Under the pieces are notes generated by a model. That model ran no database searches and was not told where the DNA came from. It was given only the letters and a program-made list of their open reading frames with translations. 20,495 nucleotides of DNA from positions 1-20,495 of the forward strand of contig CAITZE010000435.1 in assembly GCA_903896775.1 (NCBI GenBank). The letters run 5' to 3'. This document shows positions 7,174 through 14,779 of this stretch, in pieces. The position numbers were made by a program, and so were the translations under genes. How positions within the stretch are numbered: position 1 is the first letter of the stretch; each line of letters opens with the position of its first letter. The DNA comes from an uncultured bacterium (GTDB lineage: Bacteria > Pseudomonadota > Alphaproteobacteria > Rhodospirillales > Rhodospirillaceae).

Positions 7174-7626
7174 TCACAGCGCCGGCGTTGCGGCCGGAGC
7201 GCGCAACGCAGGACCGAAGGTCGACACATCTTCAGCCATATCGGCGAGCGTGACTTCAGTGAGCGCCGTGCGCACCGCGGTATTGACGCGGTTCCACTTG
7301 CCCTGCACCGGACAAATTGACTCGATGCCGCAATGCTCCTCGGAGGTATCGGCGCAGGCCGTGAGAGCAATGGGCCCTTCGACAGCCTGGATGACGTCGG
7401 CAATGGTGATCTCGACGGGTTTGCGGCCCAGAGCATAACCACCGCCCGCGCCGCGCTGGGAAGCGACCAGACCGGCTTTGTTCAAGTTTTTCATGATCTT
7501 GGCGACGGTCGGCAGCGGGATACCGGTGCGTTCGGACAAATGCTGGCTGGAGCGCACCACGTTACTGCGGGCGATCTCAATCAACACGACCGTGGCATAA
7601 TCCGTTAACTTATTGACTTTAAACAT
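7174..7626 (-). CDS. sufR: Rrf2-family SUF operon regulator (SufR/IscR-like)
   Basis: A 150-residue transcription factor. An Rrf2 winged helix-turn-helix fills residues 1-75 (LTDYATVVLIEIA, then ERTGIPLPTVAKIMKNL as recognition region, then RGAGGGYALGR as wing). Three cysteines follow, C91, C99 and C105, ending in ICPVQGKWNRVN. This spacing is that of Rrf2 regulators that hold an iron-sulfur cluster. The protein resembles the family described as SUF system assembly regulator more than enterobacterial IscR. It is the first gene of the operon, so it would regulate its own synthesis along with sufB to sufA. AGAGG lies 9 bases before the ATG. The C-terminal 20 residues are alanine- and proline-rich. 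A gene name iscR would also be used by some annotators. Confidence 0.92.
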   Translation of the reverse strand: MFKVNKLTDYATVVLIEIARSNVVRSSQHLSERTGIPLPTVAKIMKNLNKAGLVASQRGAGGGYALGRKPVEITIADVIQAVEGPIALTACADTSEEHCGIESICPVQGKWNRVNTAVRTALTEVTLADMAEDVSTFGPALRAPAATPAL

Positions 7627-7672
7627 ATTTTAAAGCCTCTGCGGCCAACACGCCGGGCAAAACGACACATCT

Positions 7673-7689
7673 AGGACTAAAACAGTCCT
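7673..7689. promoter_or_regulatory. Palindromic operator with IscR type-1-like core
   Basis: AGGACTAAAACAGTCCT is a perfect 6-bp inverted repeat around five bases. Its centre GACTAAAACAGTC agrees at every position with the core GACTRWWWYAGTC of the type-1 site known for cluster-bound IscR. It lies 47 bases before the sufR start and just downstream of the predicted transcription start, where bound protein would block RNA polymerase. The presence of an Rrf2 regulator with three cysteines as first gene supports self-repression. That this particular protein binds here is inference. Confidence 0.72.
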
Positions 7690-7701
7690 GTTTACGAGGG
7701 T

Positions 7702-7730
7702 GTAATAGTCCCTGGGCTATGAGATTTCAA
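7702..7730 (-). promoter_or_regulatory. Predicted sigma-70 promoter of the suf operon
   Basis: On the minus strand TTGAAA (7730-7725) is followed after 17 bases by TATTAC (7707-7702). That is 5 of 6 and 4 of 6 matches to the housekeeping -35 and -10 boxes at ideal spacing. Transcription would start near 7695, directly before the palindromic operator. An imperfect inverted repeat, ATAGTCCCTGGGCTAT (7705-7720), lies over the spacer and -10 box and shares the GGGACTAT half with the operator's GGACT, so it may be a second weaker operator. Confidence 0.55.
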
Positions 7731-8771
7731 GGGCCAGCTTTTAAAGGGCTCATATGAAAGGACAATCTGTGAGCCGCCTGATCCTTCTGACCCAACGGGA
7801 GTTTGCGAATACGATTGCGCAGCCTTTGCAAGCCCAGACCATCGATGATCTTCTGCTCTGCGCCGAAATCAACATAGTTATCGCGTTCGGCTTTGACAGG
7901 GTCGTTGGACGGCGACAACGGCGGCGACGTCGTATTCTGGAACTTGGCGATCGTCTCATTGCCGACGAGCTCGAAGGGCGGCGGCGAGAAATAGCGGGCA
8001 TAGCCGGCATGAATGGTCGTGCCGTCGGCCGGCTTCCACACCACGTTGACGCGCGGGCTCAACTGTTTTTCCGTGTCGTATGCAGACAAATTGTCGAAGC
8101 GCACACCGTAGTTGATCGTGACAGTCGGCAGAATGTCCCACTCGTCCTGAAGATAGAAGCTTTCGATCCACTGGGTTTTGGCACCGTTGTCAGGGATTGT
8201 CACCGGCATGTCGTTGAGCGGATTGCCGTCGGCATCGGTGCTAAGAACTTGCGATGACGTGCGGCTGATGGCGCGGTCGGTCTGGATATAGAAACCTGCA
8301 CGCGGGGTGTGATTATCGCTCAGCCGATAAGCTGCGTCGTTTTGTAGGCCCAGAGCTACGTCGCGTTTATATGCTTGCTGCGCGATGCCATCGTACAGGA
8401 TGTCGCCGATGGGATCGGGCGAGAAATTCAAACTGGAATAGCGGGTGATGAAGGACGTTTGCGTATCGAATTTATCGCCGGCATGCTGAAGGCTGACGAT
8501 TCCGTAGTGGGTCGTCTCCCGTTGGTTCTCGTTCAAATTCTCGCTCGGGAACATGGACTGTCCGTTGACGACAAGTCCGGTGTCCGGCTGCAAACCCGCT
8601 TGGTTCGGAATTTGGAATTTACCGTCGGAGGTTCCCAGCACCACCGTCAGCCGGTTCTCGTCGTTCAAGATATCTTCGAAATAACCGAAGCCGTGAAACT
8701 GCGTGGAGCGGTCATGGAGCGGCGTTGAACGCCCGTCCGGCGACTCAATGTCAAGATCGTTGCGGGTAGGT
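7727..8771 (-). pseudogene. TonB-dependent receptor remnant, beta-barrel part
   Basis: About 345 codons with outer-membrane receptor barrel sequence: FHGFGYFEDILNDENRLTV, IPNQAGLQPD, ESFYLQDEWDILPTVTINYGVRFDNL, SPRVNVVWKPADGTTIHAGYARYFSPPPFE and YVDFGAEQKIIDGL. These are typical barrel strands and turns of TonB-dependent receptors. Homology starts abruptly near RNDLDIESPDG (about 8765), where it meets plug sequence in another frame. It ends near 7843, after which the frame is not receptor-like and stops at 7727. The last barrel strands and the C-terminal aromatic residue needed for insertion are missing. A TTG at 8668 could start a shorter open frame, but without a signal peptide it could not reach the outer membrane. 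The substrate of the parent receptor cannot be told. Confidence 0.8.
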
Positions 8772-8903
8772 GGACGCTCCGGTCTGGGTTTCGATCCCGG
8801 TGCGAGCTTCGTTTAGCTTTTGCGCCGTGACGGTAATGGTTTCCATGGGCGTCGCCGGCGCATTGGCCGCTACTTGTTGGGCGGGCGCGTTAGCCGCTAC
8901 CGC
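8751..8903 (-). pseudogene. TonB-dependent receptor remnant, TonB box and start of plug
   Basis: After a TAG at 8904-8906 the frame reads a short repeat (VAANAPA twice, around QQ) and then METITVTAQKLNEARTGIET and QTGAST. This is the mature N-terminus of a TonB-dependent receptor, with the TonB box ITVTA and the first plug residues. The signal peptide and start codon are missing upstream. After GAST the homology breaks, the frame ends at TGA 8751-8753, and barrel sequence continues in a different frame. Nearly all the plug and the early barrel have therefore been deleted. This belongs to the same dead gene as the barrel fragment that follows. Confidence 0.75.
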
Positions 8904-8938
8904 CTACAAACCGGCCCATAATCAAATCGGCAATAAAA

Positions 8939-8970
8939 AGCCCCGCAGTGAATTTCATCACTGCGGGGCT
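8939..8970 (-). terminator. Strong intrinsic terminator of the ECF sigma gene
   Basis: A perfect 13-bp stem (8939-8951 with 8958-8970, arms AGCCCCGCAGTGA/TCACTGCGGGGCT) with a 6-base loop is followed on the minus strand by TTTTTATT, the classic form of a rho-independent terminator. It lies 62 bases after the sigma factor stop. It would also separate sigma transcription from the receptor remnant and suf operon beyond it. Confidence 0.88.
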
Positions 8971-9032
8971 GAGTTCCCACTGGCGGCTGTTGGGGGATGG
9001 GAGACGCCTAACCAGTGGATTCCGAAAACTCC

Positions 9033-9536
9033 TTAAGCAGTCACCAAGGAGCCCATATCTAAACCGAGCAAGGTGCGTAAGTGCGCACGGCCGCGGCAAA
9101 GGCGCGATTTGACGGTGCCGACCGGTTCGCGTGTTGCGCGGGCGAGATCATGTTGCGAGCCGTCGTTGATGCCGAGAACCACAATGGCCTGGCGTTCTCC
9201 GACGGAGAGTTCCTTAAGAGCGCGCACGGTCTCTTTGAGAAACACTTCATTGATTTGGCCCGCGCGCTGGACGCGGTGACTGTCGTCATCGAGTGTTGCC
9301 ACATAGCGGCGATCGAGGGCAACGCGGCGCTTCTGGCTGATGAAGATGTTGCGCATCAGCGTGAAGAGCCATGACTTGAGGCTCGTGCCGGCCTGGAACA
9401 GTGTTTGCTTGCGTAAGGCGCGCTCGACGCAGTCTTGCACGAGATCGTGCGCTTCATCTTCGTTGCGGGTCAGGACGCGCGCAAACCGGGTCAGGTCGGG
9501 TAAAAGCACCTGCAGGTCGTTGTTGAAAGCGCTCAT
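9033..9536 (-). CDS. RNA polymerase sigma factor, ECF subfamily
   Basis: A 167-residue sigma factor of the extracytoplasmic-function type. Region 2 spans about residues 14-71, with DLVQDCVERAL for core binding and LKSWLFTLMRNIFISQKRR for -10 recognition and melting. Region 4 spans about 100-155, with LSVGERQAIVV and the helix-turn-helix ending VGTVKSRLCRGR. Region 3 is absent, as expected for ECF factors. The ATG at 9534-9536 has AGAGG 5 bases upstream. A longer open frame to 9644 adds sequence unlike sigma factors. The wording of region 2 is close to EcfG-like alphaproteobacterial factors, but no nepR, phyR or anti-sigma gene is adjacent, so the regulon and trigger are open. A strong terminator follows. 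Confidence 0.88.
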   Translation of the reverse strand: MSAFNNDLQVLLPDLTRFARVLTRNEDEAHDLVQDCVERALRKQTLFQAGTSLKSWLFTLMRNIFISQKRRVALDRRYVATLDDDSHRVQRAGQINEVFLKETVRALKELSVGERQAIVVLGINDGSQHDLARATREPVGTVKSRLCRGRAHLRTLLGLDMGSLVTA

Positions 9537-9829
9537 GTGAACCTCTGCTGTCTCGTCGTTGTGTGAGAACAGCGTCGCCTTTAAGCGCGTAAAAATGCGA
9601 TGCGGATTTAACGGCGGCGGCGTAAAGAAAATATCACGACGCACGCAAGAGGACCGTTCACAGAGGCCAATGCGCCAGCGACTTCACGGCCTCGTCATTT
9701 CTTATAAGTAATTGATATATTATAAGTTATTACGAAAATCGCGCCAGCGGCATGCCGATATCGGCAAGAGCTTGCTTCGTAATACGAGCATAAAGAAAAT
9801 ATAAAAATAGCTCGGCCGGACGCGAAATT
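9537..9829. other. Intergenic region upstream of the ECF sigma gene, AT-rich with a short direct repeat
   Basis: These 293 bases hold no gene. Bases 9700-9735 are unusually AT-rich and contain two 12-base repeats, TTATAAGTAATT (9702-9713) and TTATAAGTTATT (9720-9731), 18 bases apart, so on the same face of the DNA after nearly two turns. On the minus strand TGAAC and CGTG, 17 bases apart (near 9654-9629), weakly resemble the GGAAC-N16/17-CGTT promoter of alphaproteobacterial ECF factors, with one mismatch in each box. Autoregulation by the sigma factor is thus possible but unproven. Confidence 0.35.
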
Positions 9830-10012
9830 TTACGACTTACGATCCCGCACTGAGCCCATGGCCAGGTACAACAATCCGCCGGCGGCAAAGACCAATGCCA
9901 CAGTATCGAGGCACGCCCTAATCACCGCACTGGTGTCGGGCTTCGCGCTGTAGAGATCCAACAAAACAGCACAGACAACGGCCAAATAGGCCAAATATTT
10001 AAATTGCAGCAT
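9830..10012 (-). CDS. Small two-helix membrane protein, unknown function
   Basis: A 60-residue protein with two hydrophobic segments, about residues 6-21 (YLAYLAVVCAVLLDLY) and 32-52 (ending FAAGGLLYLAM). They are separated by a short polar turn and followed by a basic tail (RDRKS), so both ends are probably in the cytoplasm. I chose the ATG at 10010-10012 because TAGGAT lies about 8 bases before it. The open frame extends to 10117, but that extra part is polar and has no ribosome binding site. It follows the MFS gene on the same strand after about 140 bases. I do not recognise a family. Confidence 0.55.
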   Translation of the reverse strand: MLQFKYLAYLAVVCAVLLDLYSAKPDTSAVIRACLDTVALVFAAGGLLYLAMGSVRDRKS

Positions 10013-10151
10013 CGCGTGGAATCCTAACCCAGAAGCCAACGGCAGCATGTCTTGACGAGTCACATTCAAAACGCCGGGCTCAACGCGACGGTTGCGTGGC
10101 GTTGGTGTGAAAATCACTTTGGCAAAAGTAGAAGCGCCAAACAGAATGGGG

Positions 10152-11435
10152 TTAAACAGAATGCCGTGCTTCTGTGGCCGCTATGACATCGGCTTCTTCT
10201 GCCGGTTTCAGCGTATGCAACGGACCGATACGGGCCAAGGCCGGCCAAGCCAGGGCAACCACAACCACCACAAGAAGTGTTCCAATCCCCCCACCGACCA
10301 CTGAATTCACCGGACCGAAGAGCGCTGCGGTGGCGCCGCTTTCGAATGCTCCGAATTCGTTGGAGAAGCCGATGAAGACATAGTTGATGGCCGACACGCG
10401 GCCGCGCAGGCGATCAGGTGTGACGACCTGCTCAAGCGTTTGCCGGATGAGCACACTGATAGAATCAAATATGCCCGTCATGAACAGGCACGCCATCGAC
10501 AATAGAATGTTGGTCGAAAGACCGAAGCCAATGACGGCAAGACCAAAGCCGACGACCACCATCAACAGCGCGCGCCCAGGACGTGCCATCGGCTTCAATC
10601 GCGTGATCACCAGGAACATCAGCAGACTGCCAATCGATGGCGATGCGCGCAGCCATCCCAGACCCTCGGGGCCAACATGCAAAATGTCTTTGGCGAAGAT
10701 CGGCAGCAGAACGACCGCGCCGCCTAACAGCACGCCAAACATGTCGAGCGTAATGGCGGCGAGAAAAACCGGCGTGCGGCGGATAAAACCGAAGCCCGCG
10801 AAGACATCGGAGAATTTGCGCTTTTCTTTGGCTTCCGGCGGCGGAATGGCTGGGAGCGTTGAGAATGAAATGACAAAAATCAACTGACCTATGGCGGCTG
10901 TAAAATAGGCCCATGTTGTTCCGCCGGTCAGGCCAATGATAAGTCCGCCAATCGCCGGGCCGGAGATCGACGCAAATTGAAAGGCGGACGATAACCATGC
11001 ATTCGCGTTGACAAATTGCTCGGTTTTCAAAAGCTGCGGCATAATGGTGCCGACAGCCGGCCCCGCGAAAGCCCGCGCACCACCCGCGAGCATCAGCATG
11101 GCGTAGATCAGCTTCACCGGGCCTTCGAACCAGGATACGGCCATCAGGCCGAAGGCCGCGATGCATGTCACGCTTTGCGCCAGCATCGCGATATTACGGC
11201 GGGGAAAACGGTCGGCGGCGTTACCCGCAGGGATCATCAGGAATAAGACGGGCGTCAACTCAAACAACCCGACCAAGCCGAGAGACAGCGCGCTGCCCGT
11301 CCGTTCGTAGAGTTCCCACCCCACCGCGACATTGATGATCTGCGTGCCGATAACGCCCGACACGCGCGCAAGGGCGAGTGCACGCACAAATGGATGGCGA
11401 ATGGCGGAGAAGGCGTCGATGGCGGGCGCGGTCAT
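10152..11435 (-). CDS. MFS exporter, EntS-like (MFS_3 / DHA3 type)
   Basis: A 427-residue protein with about 12 hydrophobic segments, normal for the major facilitator superfamily. Motif A appears between helices 2 and 3 as GNAADRFPRR (residues 71-80). The C-terminal half has LRGRVSAINYVFIGFSNEFGAFESG, a segment typical of the EntS-like MFS_3 family, which includes siderophore and drug exporters. The substrate cannot be predicted, and no siderophore biosynthesis genes are nearby. It would sit in the inner membrane and use the proton gradient. The ATG at 11433-11435 has no convincing ribosome binding site. The gene follows the histidine kinase on the same strand after 80 bases and may or may not share its transcript. 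Confidence 0.85.
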   Translation of the reverse strand: MTAPAIDAFSAIRHPFVRALALARVSGVIGTQIINVAVGWELYERTGSALSLGLVGLFELTPVLFLMIPAGNAADRFPRRNIAMLAQSVTCIAAFGLMAVSWFEGPVKLIYAMLMLAGGARAFAGPAVGTIMPQLLKTEQFVNANAWLSSAFQFASISGPAIGGLIIGLTGGTTWAYFTAAIGQLIFVISFSTLPAIPPPEAKEKRKFSDVFAGFGFIRRTPVFLAAITLDMFGVLLGGAVVLLPIFAKDILHVGPEGLGWLRASPSIGSLLMFLVITRLKPMARPGRALLMVVVGFGLAVIGFGLSTNILLSMACLFMTGIFDSISVLIRQTLEQVVTPDRLRGRVSAINYVFIGFSNEFGAFESGATAALFGPVNSVVGGGIGTLLVVVVVALAWPALARIGPLHTLKPAEEADVIAATEARHSV

Positions 11436-11515
11436 GAGGGGCGAGGAATGCGGGACGAGAGATTAAACCGACATGAAGCTAGCGCAGGACCGCGCGCAGC
11501 CGAAATCAATTTTCT

Positions 11516-13015
11516 TTAGGCGGCTTCCGCGTCTGCGGGGGCTTTCGTCTCGGTCTCCACAACCTGTTCCTCATCGGAAGGCGCTGGCAGCATTTTTGCT
11601 GATTTTGACTCGAGCGCTGACTTGGCGCCAGGGAGCGTCTGCTGAACGGGGAACCGCAAAGTAACGCGAAGACCCGGCTTGTTGTCGTCCAAGGTCAGTT
11701 CCAACCCGTGCGATTTGGCGACAGCTGCGACCAAACTCAAGCCCAAGCCGCTGCCCGGGGACGTGCGGCTTTGCTCAAGCCGGAACAAGCGCTCCAGCAC
11801 CTTGCCGCGAAAAGCTTGCGGCACGCCTGGACCACTATCGGAAACGACCAAGGACGGTCGCCCGTTATCTTCGGTTACTGTGACAGTGACCGCGCCCTGC
11901 TGCGTATACTTCACGGCGTTATCAAGCAGGTTGGCGAGAGCCTGCGCAATGAGATTGGGATCGCCACGTGCAATCACACCTGGCTGGAAATGCGTAATGA
12001 AGTCGAGACCCTTTTCTTCCGCGAGCGGGCTATAGAGATCGGCGACTTCTTCAGCCAAGCCACGAAGATTGATATCGACGAAGTTGCGCTGTGAACCGGC
12101 CTCGGCGCGCGCAATGCGCAACAATGCCGCGAAGGTCGCAAGCAGGCTATCGGCGTCGGCAATAGCGCCTTCGATCGTCTCACGTTCGTTGGGATCTTCC
12201 ATGTGCCGGAGCGCGCTTTCAAGGCGGCTGCGTAAACGGGTGAGCGGCGTGCGCAAGTCATGCGCGACGTTGTCCGAGACTTGGCGCATGCCGTTCATCA
12301 GGCGCTCGATCTGGTCAAGCATGGCGTTGATGCTCAGCGACAGCTGCCCCAACTCATCGTTCTGGCGCGACACAGCAACGCGTTGGCTCAGGTCGCCGGA
12401 CATAATGCTGCGGCAGGTGCGTGTGATCGCCTGAATACGCCGCATGATGGTGCGGCTAAAAATGAAGCCGCCGATAATGCCAAGCGCTAGCGTGATGCCG
12501 AGACCGATGTTCACGGAATCCAAGAGACGCCGACCAAACTCGTGGGCGTCGCGCACATCGCGGCCGACCAGCAGCATGTAGTTCTGCTGACCGCCGGGGA
12601 TAACGTATTGCTTGGCGCGTACGTCGGCGATTTCGGGCTCCGCCTGCCGAAGATCGTTGATGGTGAAGTTCACCCAAATATCGTCGGCAACGGCGTTGCG
12701 CGGCCAATTGTGCAGATTTCCAGCCAGCGTATTGCCGACGGAATCAACGAGGAGATAAATACCGTCGCGATTTGCGCCCGAACCGGCCCGGCGATTGACG
12801 GCGATGATGAGGCCCGTGACACCCGAGCGTTCGAAGGTTTCTTGAAAGCCCGTGACATCGGCTTCGATAGCGGCTTCTTTTTGTTGAATGACGAAGCCGG
12901 TCGTCGAGAAGTAGACGAAATAAAACAAAGCGCCGACCGATACGCCGAAAATCAACGTATAGGCCAGCGCCATGCGAAAAGTGATGGAGCCGAAAATGCC
13001 GGCGAGGCGTTTCAT
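11516..13015 (-). CDS. Two-component sensor histidine kinase
   Basis: A 499-residue membrane kinase. TM1 (about 14-36) and TM2 (about 168-190) flank a periplasmic domain of some 130 residues, the likely sensor. A HAMP linker (about 188-240) follows. The dimerisation helix carries NVAHDLRTPLTRL with phospho-acceptor H252. The ATPase has the N box NLLDNAVKYT (N366), G1 box DSGPGVP and G2 box GSGLGLSL. The last 45 residues are an acidic, alanine-rich tail unlike the catalytic core. It lies 38 bases after the OmpR-type regulator on the same strand, so the two form an operon and a cognate pair. The signal is unknown, because the periplasmic domain matches nothing I can name. Confidence 0.92.
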   Translation of the reverse strand: MKRLAGIFGSITFRMALAYTLIFGVSVGALFYFVYFSTTGFVIQQKEAAIEADVTGFQETFERSGVTGLIIAVNRRAGSGANRDGIYLLVDSVGNTLAGNLHNWPRNAVADDIWVNFTINDLRQAEPEIADVRAKQYVIPGGQQNYMLLVGRDVRDAHEFGRRLLDSVNIGLGITLALGIIGGFIFSRTIMRRIQAITRTCRSIMSGDLSQRVAVSRQNDELGQLSLSINAMLDQIERLMNGMRQVSDNVAHDLRTPLTRLRSRLESALRHMEDPNERETIEGAIADADSLLATFAALLRIARAEAGSQRNFVDINLRGLAEEVADLYSPLAEEKGLDFITHFQPGVIARGDPNLIAQALANLLDNAVKYTQQGAVTVTVTEDNGRPSLVVSDSGPGVPQAFRGKVLERLFRLEQSRTSPGSGLGLSLVAAVAKSHGLELTLDDNKPGLRVTLRFPVQQTLPGAKSALESKSAKMLPAPSDEEQVVETETKAPADAEAA

Positions 13016-13053
13016 GAACCCTTCTTCGGCGGTCTTTGAAACGCCGTCACGGT

Positions 13054-13809
13054 TTAGGTCGCCGGATCAAGCTTATATCCAGCGCCGCGCACGGTCTGCA
13101 GGATCGGTTTTTCGAAAGGCTTATCGATTTTCTGCCGCAGGCGGCTGATGTGTACGTCGATGACATTGGTCTGCGGATCGAAGTGATATTCCCAGACGTT
13201 CTCGAGCAACATGGTGCGGGTCACAACCTGGCCGGCATGACGCATCAAATATTCCAGAAGGCGGAATTCACGCGGATGCAAATAGACCCGCTTGCCCTGG
13301 CGCGTGACTTTGCGGGCTAATAGATCCATTTCAAGATCGCCGACTTTAAGGAACGTGTTTTCGGGAACCGCGCCGGAGCGGCGGAGCAGCGCTTCAATGC
13401 GCGCGAGCAGTTCCGAGAAGGCGAACGGCTTGGCGAGGTAGTCGTCGCCGCCGGCTTTCAGCCCGGCCACGCGGTCTTCCACTTCGCCGAGGGCGCTCAG
13501 GAATAAAACTGGTGTGGCGATAGCGGATTTTCGTACCGATTCCACGATCGAAAGCCCGTCGGGCCCGGGCAGCATTCGGTCGACCACCATGACATCGTAA
13601 GGCTCGGACAAGGCCAGAAACAGCCCGTCGCGGCCATCGGCGGCATGATCGACCGTATAGCCGCTCTCGCGCAGACCCTTCACCAGATAATCCGCGGCAT
13701 CCTTATCGTCCTCGATTACCAAAACCCGCATTGAGGTATTTACCTGCGTTCGATGGTCGGCCGGAGCGGCGACGTCGGAACTTTGTGTTTCTGCCAGATG
13801 TGTCATCAT
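13054..13809 (-). CDS. OmpR/PhoB-family response regulator
   Basis: A 251-residue regulator with a receiver domain (about 27-140) and a winged-helix DNA-binding domain (about 155-248). The receiver has acidic residues E33, D34 and D35 (VLVIEDD), phospho-acceptor D77 in VVDRMLPGPDG, S105 in VLFLSA and K127 in YLAKPF. The output domain shows REFRLLEYLMRHAG, the recognition helix region TNVIDVHISRLRQKID and the wing VRGAGYKL. Two starts are possible: ATG 13809 (AGG nine bases before) adds 26 polar residues, and ATG 13731 starts directly at MRVLVIEDD. I kept the longer form because its ribosome site is a little better placed. It precedes its probable kinase by 38 bases. Confidence 0.92.
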   Translation of the reverse strand: MMTHLAETQSSDVAAPADHRTQVNTSMRVLVIEDDKDAADYLVKGLRESGYTVDHAADGRDGLFLALSEPYDVMVVDRMLPGPDGLSIVESVRKSAIATPVLFLSALGEVEDRVAGLKAGGDDYLAKPFAFSELLARIEALLRRSGAVPENTFLKVGDLEMDLLARKVTRQGKRVYLHPREFRLLEYLMRHAGQVVTRTMLLENVWEYHFDPQTNVIDVHISRLRQKIDKPFEKPILQTVRGAGYKLDPAT

Positions 13810-14049
13810 AATACTGAACCTATTGAAATCCCGATGGAAAAAATCACAGCTCGATCAGTGTTGGAAGACGGCACGTAATCAATCTCGCACTAGGGTTGCG
13901 CCAATCCGTATTACCCGAGCCTTGCCCGGGTATTACAAGGTTGTCAGACCCTATCGTTCGCCCCTGGTAAAAGGCCCTATCCGCCATAATTTGAGGCGCA
14001 GAATGGCGTATGATTTATTTTGGTTAAGGTCACTTCAGCGAGGCTCCCT

Positions 14050-14637
14050 ATGACACCGTCTATTCGCCGGCTCCTGCCCACTTCAATGCTCTCGGGCGCT
14101 ACTGCCTTAACGCTGGTGTGCGCCTTTAGTTTTGGCGCGGCCCAGCCCGCTGAGGCGCGTGGCGGACATGTTTCACTGTCTGTCGGTGTCGGCGTGCCGT
14201 TTGGATATTACGGCGGCTATTATGGCCGGGGTTATTACGCCGGCTGGTATGGCGCGCCGTATCCTTATTATTACGCGCCCTACTATTACGGACCGGAGCC
14301 GGTTTATTATTCTCGCCCATATAATCCGCCGTACTACGGATCCGTCACGAGCTTAGGCCTGTTTCCGGCCTCGGTGGGCGCAGCCCTGAACAACGATGAC
14401 CGCGGCATCTATTATGGCGCTTATCAGCGCGCGCTGGCGGCGCCGGTGGGTGAAACCATGGCTTGGAACTCCGGAAATATCAGCGGTGAAGTCACGACCA
14501 CACGCGATGGCTGGGCGGGACAGCGGTACTGCCGGCAGTTCAGCCAGAGCATTTCGATCGGCGGTCAGGCTCAGGAATCTATCGGCACTGCCTGTCAAAC
14601 CCCGAATGGCGCCTGGCAACTGGTTCCAAACCAGTAA
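14050..14637 (+). CDS. Secreted tyrosine/glycine-rich surface antigen (17-kDa antigen-type C-terminus)
   Basis: A 195-residue exported protein. An N-terminal signal peptide (basic RRL, hydrophobic LSGATALTLVCAFSFGAA) is probably cut after PAEA. A low-complexity segment from about residue 45 to 95 is packed with Y, G and P (GYYGGYYGRGYYAGWYG and so on). The C-terminal domain is like rickettsial 17-kDa-type surface proteins: ETMAWNSGNISGEVTTTRDG, then GQRYCRQFSQSISIGGQAQE and GTACQTPNGAW, with two cysteines that could form a disulfide. There is no lipobox. The ATG at 14050 has GAGG six bases upstream. The frame is open 30 bases further, but that part lacks a ribosome site. Probably periplasmic or outer-surface; exact role unknown. 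Confidence 0.8.
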   Translation: MTPSIRRLLPTSMLSGATALTLVCAFSFGAAQPAEARGGHVSLSVGVGVPFGYYGGYYGRGYYAGWYGAPYPYYYAPYYYGPEPVYYSRPYNPPYYGSVTSLGLFPASVGAALNNDDRGIYYGAYQRALAAPVGETMAWNSGNISGEVTTTRDGWAGQRYCRQFSQSISIGGQAQESIGTACQTPNGAWQLVPNQ

Positions 14638-14680
14638 GTCTCGAAAAATAAACGCGCTCTCGGTTCCCTTCGGCCCATAA

Positions 14681-14716
14681 ATAGACTCAATTTTCCCACG
14701 CGGGAGAGTCTATAAT
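14681..14716 (+). promoter_or_regulatory. Inverted repeat overlapping a perfect -10 box, upstream of the cNMP-binding gene
   Basis: ATAGACTC (14681-14688) pairs with GAGTCTAT (14706-14713), and inside it TCCC (14694-14697) pairs with GGGA (14702-14705), leaving a 5-base bulge. The right arm runs into TATAAT (14711-14716), a perfect -10 box on the plus strand, but no good -35 box is visible. This could be an operator over a regulated promoter for the gene at 14780, or the 3' end hairpin of the surface antigen gene. No T-run follows. Confidence 0.38.
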
Positions 14717-14779
14717 GGTTCGAGATTGGGGAACTGAGGACTGGGGATGTTGGGGCGTAAACCCGGGGCTTAACCCGCC

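Noticed and set aside
7158..7442. Extended N-terminus of SufB
   Set aside because: This stretch overlaps the regulator gene in another frame and reads as arginine/serine-rich sequence unlike SufB. The ATG at 7157 has a ribosome site and starts the homology.
9537..9644. Extended N-terminus of the ECF sigma factor
   Set aside because: The extra 36 residues do not resemble sigma factors, and AGAGG is placed correctly for the ATG at 9536.
13912..13932. Hairpin TACCCG/CGGGTA upstream of the OmpR-type regulator
   Set aside because: Six-bp arms with a 9-base loop, no T-run and no clear relation to a promoter. The 240-base region between 13809 and 14050 otherwise shows no readable signal, so I do not list it as a feature.
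14205..14345. DNA repeat in the surface antigen gene
   Set aside because: The TAT/TAC/GGC-rich stretch encodes a Tyr/Gly/Pro-rich protein segment. Codons vary and no fixed unit length repeats.
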